This document shows, in pieces, positions 40,699 through 52,176 of a DNA stretch of 64,000 nt (the first letter of the stretch is position 1; the number at the start of each line of letters is the position of its first letter). This stretch comes from Adineta steineri. Lineage: Eukaryota; Rotifera; Eurotatoria; Adinetida; Adinetidae. The stretch lies in the NCBI GenBank assembly GCA_905250115.1, contig CAJNOI010000080.1, forward strand, positions 1 to 64,000, read 5' to 3'. The position numbers and the translations under genes were made by a program. The notes below the pieces were generated by a model. The model had not been told where the DNA came from and did no database searches. It worked only from the letters and a program-made list of their open reading frames with translations.

Positions 40699-40910
40699 TT
40701 CATTTAATTCTTCGAATACTTCATTGTCTCGGAATTTTCTTCGGATTCTTTGTATTTATTTATGAACTTATTATTCGACACAGTATAATATACTCTCTAT
40801 GTTACTTTCGTTATCTTCTTACTACTATTGCAATACTTTATCTGTTATTCGCTCGAAAAAAGCCCAGTAATCAATTTGCATATGGAACATTCTATGCAAT
40901 GAGTTTTGTT

Positions 40911-41090
40911 CAAGGGGAAAACAGCTGATTATTTGATTAGACGTGATTAGCAGTGATTAGGGTTGATTAGAAGTGATTAGGAGTGATTAAGAATGATTAG
41001 GGGTGATTATGAATGATTAAGGATGATTAGGAGTGATTAGGGATGATTAAGGGTGATTAGTGGTTTCCTAATTAGCTGTTTCCCCCTTGG
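40911..41090. mobile_element. Non-autonomous element: TIRs flanking a 10-bp minisatellite
   Basis: Left end CAAGGGGAAAACAGCTGATT and right end AATTAGCTGTTTCCCCCTTG are inverted copies with a couple of mismatches. Everything between is a degenerate tandem array of about 14 ten-base units of the form TGATTAGGNG. There is no coding capacity. Terminal inverted repeats around an internal minisatellite suggest a MITE whose interior has been replaced by tandem repeats. I could not define a target-site duplication. Confidence 0.7.
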
Positions 41091-41159
41091 ATATAATACT
41101 ATGAATTATTAAGTGAAGAATATTCTTCTTTTAGTACTATTCGTTATGTTTGTTATATA

Positions 41160-41259
41160 NNNNNNNNNNNNNNNNNNNNNNNNNNNNNNNNNNNNNNNNN
41201 NNNNNNNNNNNNNNNNNNNNNNNNNNNNNNNNNNNNNNNNNNNNNNNNNNNNNNNNNNN
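41160..41259. other. Assembly gap (100 Ns)
   Basis: Exactly 100 Ns, a standard scaffold filler, so the true size is unknown. It cuts a kelch-repeat exon. Confidence 0.99.
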
Positions 41260-43584
41260 TGTCCAAGTGCCTGTTGATGGATCATACAGCTCAGCACTAT
41301 TATAAGTAATATTACCATTCCATCGACCAGTAACTAATACTTTTCCATTTGATAATACAGATGCTGTATGAAACCCTCGTGCATTTGCCATATTGCCAGT
41401 AGAAAACCATCCTAGAAGTTATATTTTTATATATTTAGACATTACAATATTAGATCGTCAAACACTCAACATTCATTATTCTTGCGCACAGAATTTTTTA
41501 TTATTCTAAAAATGATAGTGCTTGATATGTCTATTTTATATCAACTCAAACTTATGTAGACTGAGAATAATGGTCAAATGTATTACACAAATCCTCTTCA
41601 TATACTATTATATCAACTTCAGTTTTTATATTTTCTACGTCATCTTTTGTCTCAATCAAACGTATAAAAGATGTTTGTCTCAAGTTGACCACTGGGCTAA
41701 TTACACCGACTGATGTATTTTTCGATTCTCGTCGAAGTTTACAAGTTTTGGTCGAAACTTATTTAATAGAATGAAAATTATGAACTTTTTATCAACTCTT
41801 TTGTAGTTCTCTTTAAATGAGAATCAAAATAATGAATTATTCATAACATTTTCTTTTTAATAATCTATACATAGGTATGGAAAGGACTATATAGCATTCA
41901 TCACTGAAACGGATATAAGACATGAACTAATGAGAAAATGAATGATGAATTTCGAAATTTCTGATAATTCACTATCAAATCATTGTTAGTTCTTCATTAG
42001 TTCACACAAATTCACCTATTTAGTTATTCTCAACACTATTCTCAGTGATGCTTTACAACTTATCAAATGCTCTACTTGAATTTATTAGCATAACAATAAT
42101 TTTCATCATTTCCCCTATTTATATCTTCTTGGGTGGGTATAGTTGAGGTTGAGATTAAAAGAGAAAGACTCACACCCTCACCCACACTCTAGTTCAGATA
42201 AATGGTTTGTTGATTAGTTTCTAGCGGCTGTACTAGATTGACTAGTTGCGGTGTTGAAATGAACTGACAACCAAAAGAAAAAAAGCTCTGAGATAGAGTC
42301 AATGGCAACGATACTGCCAGGCCTCGTAATGGCCGCCAGGTCCAACATGGCCTGGTCCAGGTTAGAGAGCCTGACCATTCAGACCGGGCGGGCTGGGCTT
42401 TAGTTGTGTCGCCCAACTCCATATCGATATTAAGCGATCAATATCTACTGTATATTTGCTCTTAATTTTTTTTATTACCTGAATATTTCATTTAATAAAA
42501 TCAACCACCAGAATTTGATGATTCAGATAATGTCATACTATTAATGTAACTCTTTCCAGTCGCAACATAACAGAATTTCTTATGAACTAATTTTTATATA
42601 TAGTTAAATAAATTCTAGTACCTGTCGGACCAGGCTGGGCGTACCTTACTAAGATACCGGATGGGCCGGGCCGGGCCAGTAAAACGTGGCCCTGTTTTGA
42701 GGCCTGGATACTGCATATTTTACCTGTTGATGTTGTTGTCGATATTTTTGTGGTAGTTGTAGGCTTCTGAGTAGCTGTTGTTGTTGTCAATTTTTTAGTG
42801 GTAGTCGTCGTCTTTTGAGTTGCTGTTGTAACTGAACCAAAAGAGATAAGTTAGGTCCAATATGAACACATTTGAAAGAGACAATATAATTAAATCACGC
42901 TTACTCTTTGTTGTAGATTTAGTTGTGCTTGTTATATATACTAATAAAACATAGAAATAATTTATTTTAGATCAACTAACTCCTTTTGTTCTAATCATTT
43001 TCAAATTTGCAAGACAAAATGTCTTACCTGTAGATGTTGTTCGTAATGTTGTAGCTGTTTTGAGAAGAAAAACCAAATAAAACTAAAATAGTTATTAGAA
43101 ATCTTTTCCTACTTGTAACAGTCTTCGTTGGATAAATTTATTTGTTTGCCATAGGTGATGGATAGCATACTGGTAGACCACATTGTGTACTATTCACACA
43201 GATTGTACTCTCGATTGAACAAGTTATATTATCCATATTACATCATATAAAACTTTCACAGGAGCAAATAGTTGAAGCACATATTCCTGTATTTGGATTG
43301 GATGCTAATGAAAAACAATCGCAGTCAAGATTCGATGAACATGGTGTTAGTTGAGAATTACATGTTGCTGTTGTTGTTGAGTTAACTAAGAAATAAATAA
43401 TAAGAAAACAAAGAAAAATAATAGTGATTATTATTAATTACTTAGCTGTTGTTGTTCTGATGTGTTTCTATCGTTGAAGAAGATTAAAAAAAGTATATAA
43501 TATATAGAACTTGATAATTAATACTTACACTAAAAGTAGCACATAGAATAATAATATAAAGCTTGAACTGAAAATTTTCGCCAT
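41260..43584 (-). CDS. Secreted Cys-rich/Thr-rich kelch-family gene, interrupted by gap and probably damaged
   Basis: On the minus strand: a signal-peptide exon (MAKIFSSSFILLFYVLLL, from 43584); a Cys-rich exon at about 43160-43390 (TCNSQLTPCSSNLDCDCF, GICASTICSCESF ... NITCSIESTICVNSTQCGLP, VCYP); short Thr-rich exons near 43030, 42915 and 42725-42835 (TTTATQKP, TTTTKISTTTSTG); and a kelch exon at 41260-41412 (STGNMANARGFHTASVLSNG, SAELYDPSTGTWT) running into the gap. The Cys-rich exon has an in-frame TGA after CESFI, so this copy may be a pseudogene unless that is a sequencing error. A GC-rich repeat lies in the intron at 42290-42715. Compare the intact relative at 46597-50026, which has a membrane anchor in place of the signal peptide. 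Confidence 0.55.
42129..42191. repeat. Telomere-like hairpin element
   Basis: Starts TTGGGTGGGTATAGTTGAGG and ends CACACCCTCACCCACACTCT; the middle GTTGAGGTTGAGATTAAAAG is shared with the copy at 28001-28070. It lies in an intron of the damaged kelch gene. Confidence 0.55.
42290..42715. repeat. Two GC-rich islands, probable transposon remains
   Basis: Two GC-rich patches (42305-42425 and 42620-42715) stand out in an AT-rich intron. They contain GGCCGGGCCGGGCC-like runs and opposed CAGGCCTC / GAGGCCTGG motifs at their outer edges (near 42318 and 42700), as expected of the two ends of one eroded element or of two copies in opposite orientation. No protein can be read. Confidence 0.4.
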
Positions 43585-43600
43585 TGTGAGATGCAATAGT

Positions 43601-43660
43601 ATGAATTATTAAGTGAAGAATATTCTTCCTCTGATACTTTTCGTTACGTTTGTTATATAG
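43601..43660. repeat. 60-bp sequence duplicated at 41101-41159
   Basis: The stretch just upstream of the kelch-gene start, beginning ATGAATTATTAAGTGAAGAA and ending GTTTGTTATATA, recurs at 41101-41159 with about 90% identity, directly beside the 100-N gap. It is probably the promoter/5' UTR of a duplicated gene copy. Confidence 0.7.
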
Positions 43661-44152
43661 GCGTTGTGAAATAAGCGAACGAGAGCCGACTACCTTTATA
43701 GTTAGAACCTAAATTGATTCTTTTCTTATTTTTTTTTCAAAAAGTCATGAAATGCACTTCCTTTTAGTATGCATAGTCATCGACTGAAATTTCAAGTGTG
43801 TTTTTGAAGAGAAAAAGAATTATTTAAAAAACATAATTTTAATAAATCATATATATATTCAATGGATGAAAAAAGAAAAGAACAGGAGAATAAACAGAGC
43901 ATTGATACTCTCTTGCTTATGAAAGAAAAACATTGACTCTGGCAGTTACTTTTAATAAAAAGCGTTGAGTAAAAAGAAAATTACGAAGCTCGCAATTTCC
44001 AATTCAGCTGATGTTTTCGATTGCGACGCAATTGCACGCCACTACAATAAAATAATCGCAGTTGCGCACCACTGTGGGAAAATGATCGGAGCTGCACCGC
44101 ATTTGCGACGAAATAATCGGATTGTCGCGTAATCATGTTTCGACACCATCCC

Positions 44153-44267
44153 GGGTGTGGGTGTGAGTATAAATACCATATTTAAAATACACCCACACCC
44201 ACACCCACATCCACACCCACACCCACATCCACACCCACACCCACACCCACACCCACACCCACACACT
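44153..44267. repeat. Interstitial telomeric array (CCCACA)n with an inverted G-rich arm
   Basis: A G-rich arm GGGTGTGGGTGTGAG (44153-44167), an AT-rich middle, then about 75 bp of nearly pure CCCACA repeats (about 12 units, with a few CCCACATC variants) at 44191-44267. TGTGGG is the bdelloid telomere repeat. Unique sequence lies on both sides, so this is not a chromosome end. It looks like the hairpin family with one arm greatly expanded. Confidence 0.85.
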
Positions 44268-44456
44268 GCGCAAATCCTCGGACGAGCGTTACTTGTATTT
44301 TTGCATCGACATTATTCATATTACGCATATGAATTGAAAAACAAACAACGTCTATGATGCCAAGCGGTCAAGGCTTTTTCCAGCTTGGTGAAATGAAGAG
44401 AAAGTATGAGTAATCACTACTGCGGAGAAGCTCGAAAAAATTTTCAGCTGGAACAG

Positions 44457-44465
44457 TATATATAA
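44457..44465 (+). promoter_or_regulatory. TATA box of the cathepsin gene
   Basis: TATATATAA in the context AACAGTATATATAAACAG. It is followed by a putative untranslated exon ending at the GTATGT donor near 44550 (TTGACAG|GTATG), whose acceptor TATTTAG directly abuts the start codon at 44846. Confidence 0.55.
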
Positions 44466-44674
44466 ACAGAAAAAGATGCAGAAAAAGCATTCAAAAATAT
44501 TTTCAACACTTTATTCACTCAAGACAGTCGAGCTCAAATTTTGACAGGTATGTTAATTATACAGCACATGCCCTTAATACGAACAAGTATTTCAACATCC
44601 TTGATTATTATGCATTTTTTTCAGTCATTTTTAGTCATAAAAATTATCTTTTCAGTTCGGAGTAGAAGAACATC

Positions 44675-44730
44675 TTGAGGGTTTTGGTGCATGTGGATGT
44701 GTATCCTTTCTATTCCCATCCACCCTCAAA
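44675..44730. repeat. Telomere-like hairpin element in a 5' UTR intron
   Basis: TTGAGGGTTTTGGTGCATGT and CCCATCCACCCTCAAA form inverted ends around about 20 bp. It lies inside the first (untranslated) intron of the cathepsin gene. Confidence 0.6.
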
Positions 44731-44845
44731 GAGGTTAGATAATTGCAATTTAGTAGTTGAGAGAAGTTATTTGAACGATTCAACGGTTGTGCATTTATTA
44801 AATTTTCTAAGAGAGATGTCTTCATTTATAAATCAAAATATTTAG

Positions 44846-46270
<1,425 letters not shown>

Positions 46271-46596
46271 CAGCATGTTTCAGAATATATCAATTCAAGA
46301 TATCACTGTAAATATATACACAACCCACAAAAGTTCACCCTCACATTCATACCATTAGCTATGCCACGTTTTCTTAAACTTTGTATTTTTTTCATTTTTA
46401 ATTTAGCAATAAATATTTACACCGGAAATCTTCATATTATTTGATTTATCTTGAGGGTGTGGATATGAGTGTAGGTGAGCGAGCTATATACATCACAAAC
46501 TCACATTCACGCCTACACCCTCATGATTAAATAATATAATTAGAAAAAAAATTAATATGTCAATTAAAAAATAATGAAATGTAGTCCAGATAATAT
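46271..46596. other. Convergent spacer with hairpin
   Basis: Short spacer between the ends of the cathepsin and kelch genes; it carries the hairpin at 46451-46523 and nothing else I can identify. Confidence 0.5.
46451..46523. repeat. Telomere-like hairpin element between convergent genes
   Basis: TTGAGGGTGTGGATATGAGT and CGCCTACACCCTCA form inverted ends; the middle includes GAGCTATATACATCACAAAC. Its position between two 3' ends would allow a role in transcript ending, but that is a guess. Confidence 0.6.
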
Positions 46597-49500
46597 TCAT
46601 AAGTACAATTCAGCAGCCTTTAAAGGCACTTCACCGGTGAATCCACCAGCAACTAATATTTGTCCATTTTTTAATGTGGATGCTGAGTGTTTGCTTCGTA
46701 CGGTGCTCATGCTTGTAGTTGGTGTCCATGTATTTGTCGTTAGATCATATAGTTCAGCACTACTGAGGAAACCAAAACTATAACCGGTACTTCCACCAGC
46801 AACTAATATTTGTCCACTCGATAATACGGTTGCTGTATGCCCACATCGTACGGTGCTCATGCTTGCTTTTGTTGACCATGTATTTGTCAAAGGATTATAA
46901 AGCTCAACACTGTTGAGAAAACCACTCCTACTTTGTCCGCCAATAACCAATATCTGTCCATTCGATAATACGGTTGCTGTATGGTCATATCGTGCAATGC
47001 TCATGCTTGTTTTTGTTGACCATACATTTGCTAAAGGATTAAACAGTTCAACACCGTTGAGAACACCACTGCTATTTTGTCCGCCAATAATCAATATTTG
47101 TTCATCCGATAATTCGGACGCTGTATGCCACCATCGCGCGGCATTCATTTTTTGTGCTAGTGTCCAAGTATTTCGCGATACATCATACATTTCAGCAGTA
47201 TTTTGATAAGTATAGGTAGTAGTTTGTCCACCAATAACTAATACTGATCCATTTGATAATACAGATGATGTATGGAAAGCTCGTACATAAATCATGGTTG
47301 CTCTGTATGTCCATTTATCCGCTAAAGGATTATACAATTCAACAGTATTGAGGTTACCACTATGACCTTGCCCACCAGTAACTAATACCGTTCCATCTAA
47401 TAGTTGAGATCCTCTGTGACGCCACTGTGGAACACTAATGTTCATTTTTAGTGTCCAACTATCTGTCGTCGGATTGTATAATTCAGTAACACTGGCAAAT
47501 CCTTCACTAGATCCACCAACAACTAATACTGTTCCATCGAATCGTACGATTGCTACATGTGTATCTCGCCCAACACTCATATTTCCTGTTGATTTCCATC
47601 CTAAATATGAAAAAGAAGTGAAAAACAATTTTTTTTTCAAAAGTACAAGTCAAATGACACACACAGATAATTCATGAACCAGTTTATAAGAAAGATACTT
47701 ATTTGAGGACTTCACTAAACTGTTCCTGTTGTGACACAGATGTGAAATCTAAGTAGTATCAAAATTGAAAGATCAATTTCCACGAATTTACAGATTAAAT
47801 GTTAAATTCGATTCGAAAAACAAATCAACTTCCAATATATTTTAAGGGTGTATAAAATTTATGGATAATTCGCAAAAATCGTGAAAGTCGGGTGCGTGTA
47901 TGTATCATTTTTAACTTATACCCACAACATGTATCTATAGTAGCTTTAAATAATCTCACTACAATTACAGATCCTCCAATTGAGCTTATGTATACAATAT
48001 TTTCTCTCTAAAAAATCATCATCAAAATCTCTTACCATTACATATATATTGTGAACACATATTATTCAAACAGCCTGAATTTTGCGTACAACTTTTCAAG
48101 TTAAGACATTTTTCACAAGGCGAAGAATCACCACACTCAACATTCGCTTCTCCATTATTGTTGAGACCATCAATACATGAAAGTTCTATTCTACAGATAT
48201 ATATATATATATATACTAGCGGGAGGACCCGATGTTAGTCGGGAAAATTTGATAGTACATATTTGGTAGATGAGAAAACGGGTGTAGATGTGTAAAGGTT
48301 TGAAGTATGGTTGCGACTGTTTTTCATCAACACAAATAATCACTCATACCGGCACCACATTCACGCCCACACTCCATGGACCTTCTCTGGAACCTAAGGA
48401 AGCTTCGTGGAAAGTTTGGTGATCGTAGCTATTACAGGAACTGAATGCATAGCGAACAAACAAACAGACATTCTTCTTTATATATACAGATAAAGATAAT
48501 CTTTATTTGCAAAAATAAAGTTAAAATAAAAGATAAAGATATATTTTTTCATGCAATAAGCACATGTGCAAATACTCTGTATAAGAACAGAATACATTTA
48601 TTAATGTTCTTTCTTATCATCATCATTTTCATATACCATATCATAAAAAAAAGGATCACACAAGAAGCGATATATACAAAAAAATGCTATTCCATATTAT
48701 AGTTAACTATATAATATCATAATTTTTTTGTTAGCTACTCTAAGAAAATAAAAACATACATTTCGATAGAAAAAAATCTTTATCCGTTATTTTAAATTTA
48801 TTTTATGAATATAAAATAAAAATAAAGATAAAGTAACACCCCTAGTTGAAAATAATTAAGCTCTACCTTAATCACTCTTGTTAACTGTTCGCCAGACAAG
48901 TCGATACAGAGCGATAGAATAAGAAACATGGTATTTTTTCAAATAACAATTAGCCCTTTTCGTATCCGCATAGTTCTCTTCAATGATGAAGTTTGCACCG
49001 TTTTCTGGAAAGCAAGAGGCAGCTCTTTCGAATGTTGGTAACCATGAAAATAATGAATGGAATAGAAAAAAAGATTCTTTTCAGAAAAATTAGGACACGT
49101 AAGTCTGATGTTTTTTAAATTCAAATTGAATTCAACGAATTTATCTATGCTAAAAAATAGGGTACGTAATGATATGAAATTACAGCAAGAGAAAGAATGA
49201 ATTTCGTTATATAGACGTCCACAATATCGACTGCACGTCGATGATGAAATAAAATAGCTATTGTAAGGATTACTACTACTTTACTCTTTTCCCTATGAAT
49301 AAGATGGAATGACTTATGTCAAGATCACTGATTCTTCAAATGTAACATATAGTTAGATACGGGATAACATGGGATCTTAAGCGACTTAATATATTTGATT
49401 TAGAAAATAGCGTTTAGGAGATGCTAAAAAGCGTTACTTTAACACTTACGTGGCTGCTGTACAGAGGTGGTGCTACTTATTGTTTCTGTCGTCAACGGTT

Positions 49501-50026
49501 GTGATTCTGCTGTCTCCATTGTTTCTGTTGTTATTGTTGACATTATTGTTGTTTCTGCTACTATTGGTGACGATATTGTTGGTTTTGTTGTTAGTTGTAC
49601 CGCTGCTGTTGTCATTGTTGTTGTTGTTGTTGTTGTATGCAACGATTCTTCTGTCGTTGATTGTGGTATTGATGTTACTATTTGCCGTGACGTTGACGAT
49701 AGTGTTGCCGAGGATGTTGTTGTTGTCACTGATGATGGCAGTGATGCTAAGGATGTTGCTGTTGTCACCAATAATGACAGTACTGATACTGTCGTTGTTA
49801 CTTGTGACGGCAGTGTTGATACTGTCGTTGTCACTGATGTTGCGACCCAAGTTTCTGACTGCTTTGGTGCAAGAATGGCGAATTTTAACACAAGAGTAAG
49901 GGTAATCGCAAGAATTATTAAAAGGACAAGAAAGATGCCAATGATCTTTACCCAACGTCGATGCCACCATTTGCGTGATTGAATATCTTCAGTGATACAC
50001 TCACTGTACACCTGATTTTGATCCAT
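46597..50026 (-). CDS. Type II membrane protein: mucin-like stalk, Cys-rich module, kelch propeller
   Basis: Three exons (49450-50026, 48036-48185, 46597-47600) join in frame to 576 aa. A cytoplasmic N-terminus (MDQNQVYSECITEDIQSRKW) leads to one membrane helix (IIGIFLVLLIILAITLTLVL). A Ser/Thr-rich, probably O-glycosylated stalk of about 140 aa follows, then a compact Cys module (LSCIDGLNNNGEANVECG, PCEKC, CTQNSGCLNNMC). Seven kelch-type repeats complete it (HTATVLSNGQILVIGG, SVELYNPLTNTW and so on), enough for a closed propeller. Such proteins are probably surface-exposed; no enzymatic residues are evident. Adjacent kelch repeats near 46790-47140 are very alike in DNA, suggesting recent repeat gain or homogenisation. 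The second intron joins at an AATAG acceptor at 48186. The long first intron contains a hairpin nested in an older repeat. Confidence 0.85.
47889..47928. repeat. Weak telomere-like hairpin
   Basis: GGGTGCGTGTATG and TATACCCACAAC in a kelch-gene intron, only partly complementary; a degraded or marginal member. Confidence 0.3.
48215..48495. mobile_element. Short non-autonomous interspersed element with a nested hairpin
   Basis: Begins after an (AT)n run with ACTAGCGGGAGGACCCGATG and ends GCGAACAAACAAACAGACAT then TCTTCTTTATATATACAG. This start and tail are typical of small non-autonomous elements in invertebrates. The family (SINE-like or another class) is uncertain. The telomere-like hairpin at 48279-48376 lies inside it, so the hairpin inserted later. 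It sits in the first intron of the kelch gene. Confidence 0.5.
48279..48376. repeat. Telomere-like hairpin nested in an older repeat
   Basis: G-rich arm CGGGTGTAGATGTGTAAAGG and C-rich arm ACATTCACGCCCACACTCC, with a longer middle (about 60 bp) than other copies. Confidence 0.5.
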
Positions 50027-50798
50027 ACTATATTTCTACAAGACCCTATAAAACAAAACAAAAAAAAACGAGCTATTATGCAGCACTATTTTATATATGC
50101 CTGTTAATCTCAAACGGGTCGTAGAAGAAAAGCAATATTATCTTCAAGGACGTAGAGATTGTTATACTTTTATCTTTATATAATAAGTTTTAGATATGAT
50201 CATCAATAGCATAAAACAACACTTTACTTCTAAGCCTTTTCCTCTCAATTCTTCTTATCTCAACATTATTGTTTTAGTAGGCTCATATCAAAATAAATGA
50301 TAGGATCGTTTTACTAGACATTATAAATCTATTGATTTATATGGCTGTGCAGTTAAGGGTAAGCATATGAAATAAATACAATATCTATACACATAAGCAC
50401 CGGCACCAGCACTCTCAAAACTGATTATTTGAAACACTAAAAGTAAAATAAAAAACTTTACAGGTATGATAGATAAATTTTTTAAAGATATAGGATCTAT
50501 AAGCAAAACAACTGAAAAGAATGATTTAATTATGAGAGATGAGAGTGTTAGTGTGAGTATGAGTGAAAAAGATTTACATTCGCAGACACACCCACACCCA
50601 TACCTACACCCTCAAAGAATAACTGTTTGACACTAATAATATAGATAAAAAAAGAAGGAAAGATCTCCAAGTTACTTGCTAATCATAACATATAGTGTAA
50701 ATGTTGATTTAATATTGTCATTATATTAAATTCATTTTATTTTACAAAAATACAAAAAGAAAAAAGAAAAGAATTTACAAAATATTCAACTTTTTAAT
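50027..50798. other. Spacer with hairpin
   Basis: About 770 bp between the kelch gene start and the first palindrome gene. It contains the hairpin at 50540-50615; otherwise AT-rich with no gene. Confidence 0.5.
50540..50615. repeat. Telomere-like hairpin element
   Basis: Arm TGAGAGTGTTAGTGTGAGT against CACACCCATACCTACACCCTCA, with the middle GAAAAAGATTTACATTCGCA. Confidence 0.55.
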
Positions 50799-51038
50799 TT
50801 AATTAATATAATGTTGATGAATAGAAGCAGGAATACCAGTTATTGGTTGATAATAGTTATTACCTATTGGAATAAAATCAACTTCACGTTCAACATTAAC
50901 ACGTCCAGTATACGGATTTCGATACAATTCAACATCTTGTGTATAAATGCCATAACCATAATTACCATAAGTAATAGTTTGATAATCTCTATTCCAATTA
51001 TTCATTGGACTAATAGCGGCAATTGGTTGAGCAAACAT
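50799..51038 (-). CDS. 79-aa Tyr-rich protein, left palindrome copy
   Basis: An intronless 79-aa ORF beginning MFAQPIAAISPMNNWNRDYQ and containing YGNYGYGIYTQDVELYRN and PYTGRVNVEREVDFIPIG. It has no signal peptide, membrane helix or Cys. The function is unknown. It is supported as a gene because the inverted copy at 52177 keeps the frame with one amino-acid change (Asn to Ser at residue 13) and because both copies have a TATA box 87-88 bp upstream of the ATG. A start 30 bp upstream is also open but is not conserved in the other copy. Confidence 0.8.
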   Translation of the reverse strand: MFAQPIAAISPMNNWNRDYQTITYGNYGYGIYTQDVELYRNPYTGRVNVEREVDFIPIGNNYYQPITGIPASIHQHYIN

Positions 51039-51118
51039 TTTATTGAGAATAGTAAAGTATAATAACAATGAGTTTATATTTGTATGAATGTATGAAAATG
51101 AGAGAGAAATGTATGTGT

Positions 51119-51125
51119 ATTTATA
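51119..51125 (-). promoter_or_regulatory. TATA box of left palindrome gene
   Basis: TATAAAT on the minus strand, 87 bp from the ATG, mirrored by the TATA box at 52089. Confidence 0.6.
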
Positions 51126-52088
51126 CTATATGATAATACACCTGTATAATGATAATACGAATAAGAGCGTCATCACTGTACGTCATCAATGATGTCATAG
51201 TTATGTTGTACTCCCTTTAATGATAAAAATAAATGTTGTTAAGTGCGATTGAGTCGATGAAGAATATTCGTGAATATATTCTAAAATTGTTTTATTTTTA
51301 TTTTGAAAGAGAAATAGCAAATTGAAAGTGAAAGGAAAAAAAATTGTTTACATGTTCAAAGACGATTTAAGATTTTCCATAAAAGTGTTTAAGTAAATAA
51401 AAGAAATTATTTTTCAGTTTCATTATATGCAATATTTGTAAATTATCAGTCAAATGTAAAACTATCGAACAGCTTAAAAATCGGTTTCATAAAAATATAA
51501 TAGAATCAATCTCTAAATTTGTGATACAAATATTTAATTTTAACTTTATGAAATTACTTTCTTTCTATGAATAATAAATCATAGAATTACGATTGAATAT
51601 TTTCAAATGAGGTTATACAAGATCCCATTCGTTTCACAACTTGATGATTAAGATTCACTTAAACTTATATGTTTCTGTTTTATTGATTAAAGTCGTTTGT
51701 CATTATGTTACGCTTGCATAACGATTTAAATAAATTCAAAATAAAAATTAATCATGAAAGACTTCATTGTATGAAACAAAATTTTGTAAATCATTCTGTG
51801 TGTTCAAGCTATTTTTTAAAAAAGTCGAATCACTTTCAAGAGATATTAATAATTAAGTTTTAATTGCTTTATAGTTGAAACAACATAAGAATTATCAGAA
51901 TACACTATTAGAATAAAACAATTTTAGAATATATTTACGAATATTCTTCATCGACTCAATCGCACTTAACAACATTTATTTTTATCATTAAAGGGAGTAC
52001 AACATAACTATGACATCATTGATGACGTACAGTGATGACGCTCTTATTCGTATTATTATTATTATTATACAGGTGTATTATCATATAG

Positions 52089-52095
52089 TATAAAT
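52089..52095 (+). promoter_or_regulatory. TATA box of right palindrome gene
   Basis: TATAAAT, 88 bp upstream of the ATG at 52177, at the same place in the mirrored arm. Confidence 0.6.
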
Positions 52096-52176
52096 ACTCA
52101 TACATTTCTCTCTCATTTTCATACATTCATACCAATATAAACTCATTGTCTATTATACTTTACTATTCTCAATAAA

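Larger units (their letters stand above)
38434..40910. other. Spacer and probable 5' UTR region
   Basis: About 2.5 kb upstream of the SNTX-like gene. It contains hairpins at 38503-38573 and 40659-40698. The stretch 38570-38700 is unusually GC-rich for the window (CGCCCGCTCCACGGACTCG and on) and may be an eroded repeat or an untranslated leader exon. The remainder, 38,950-40,650, is plain AT-rich DNA with no gene seen. Confidence 0.4.
43585..44845. other. Divergent spacer between the kelch and cathepsin genes
   Basis: Holds the duplicated 5' region (43601-43660), a CG-richer stretch with degenerate repeats of about 30-35 bp ending in AATAATCG (about 44000-44140), the telomere-like array (44153-44267), the TATA box and untranslated first exon of the cathepsin gene (about 44457-44550), and a further hairpin in its first intron. 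Confidence 0.55.

Noticed and set aside
40920-41070. CRISPR-like array
   Set aside because: The unit is only 10 bp with no separate spacers, in a eukaryotic context; it is a minisatellite inside an element with inverted ends.
41109-41391. ORFs crossing the run of Ns
   Set aside because: The frame through 100 unknown bases is meaningless; only the kelch-like part right of the gap (41260-41412) is supported.
44191-44267. True chromosome end
   Set aside because: Unique gene-bearing sequence continues on both sides; the array is interstitial.
44157-44357. ORFs of repeated His-Pro or Cys-Gly dipeptides on either strand
   Set aside because: They are direct translations of the (CCCACA)n telomere-like array; a 6-bp repeat is open in several frames and there is no start context or flanking exon.
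49450-49982. Long Leu/Val-rich plus-strand ORFs opposite the kelch-gene first exon
   Set aside because: They are antisense readings of the Ser/Thr-rich stalk (ACN/TCN codons read backwards); the minus strand has a start, a membrane helix and in-frame splicing.
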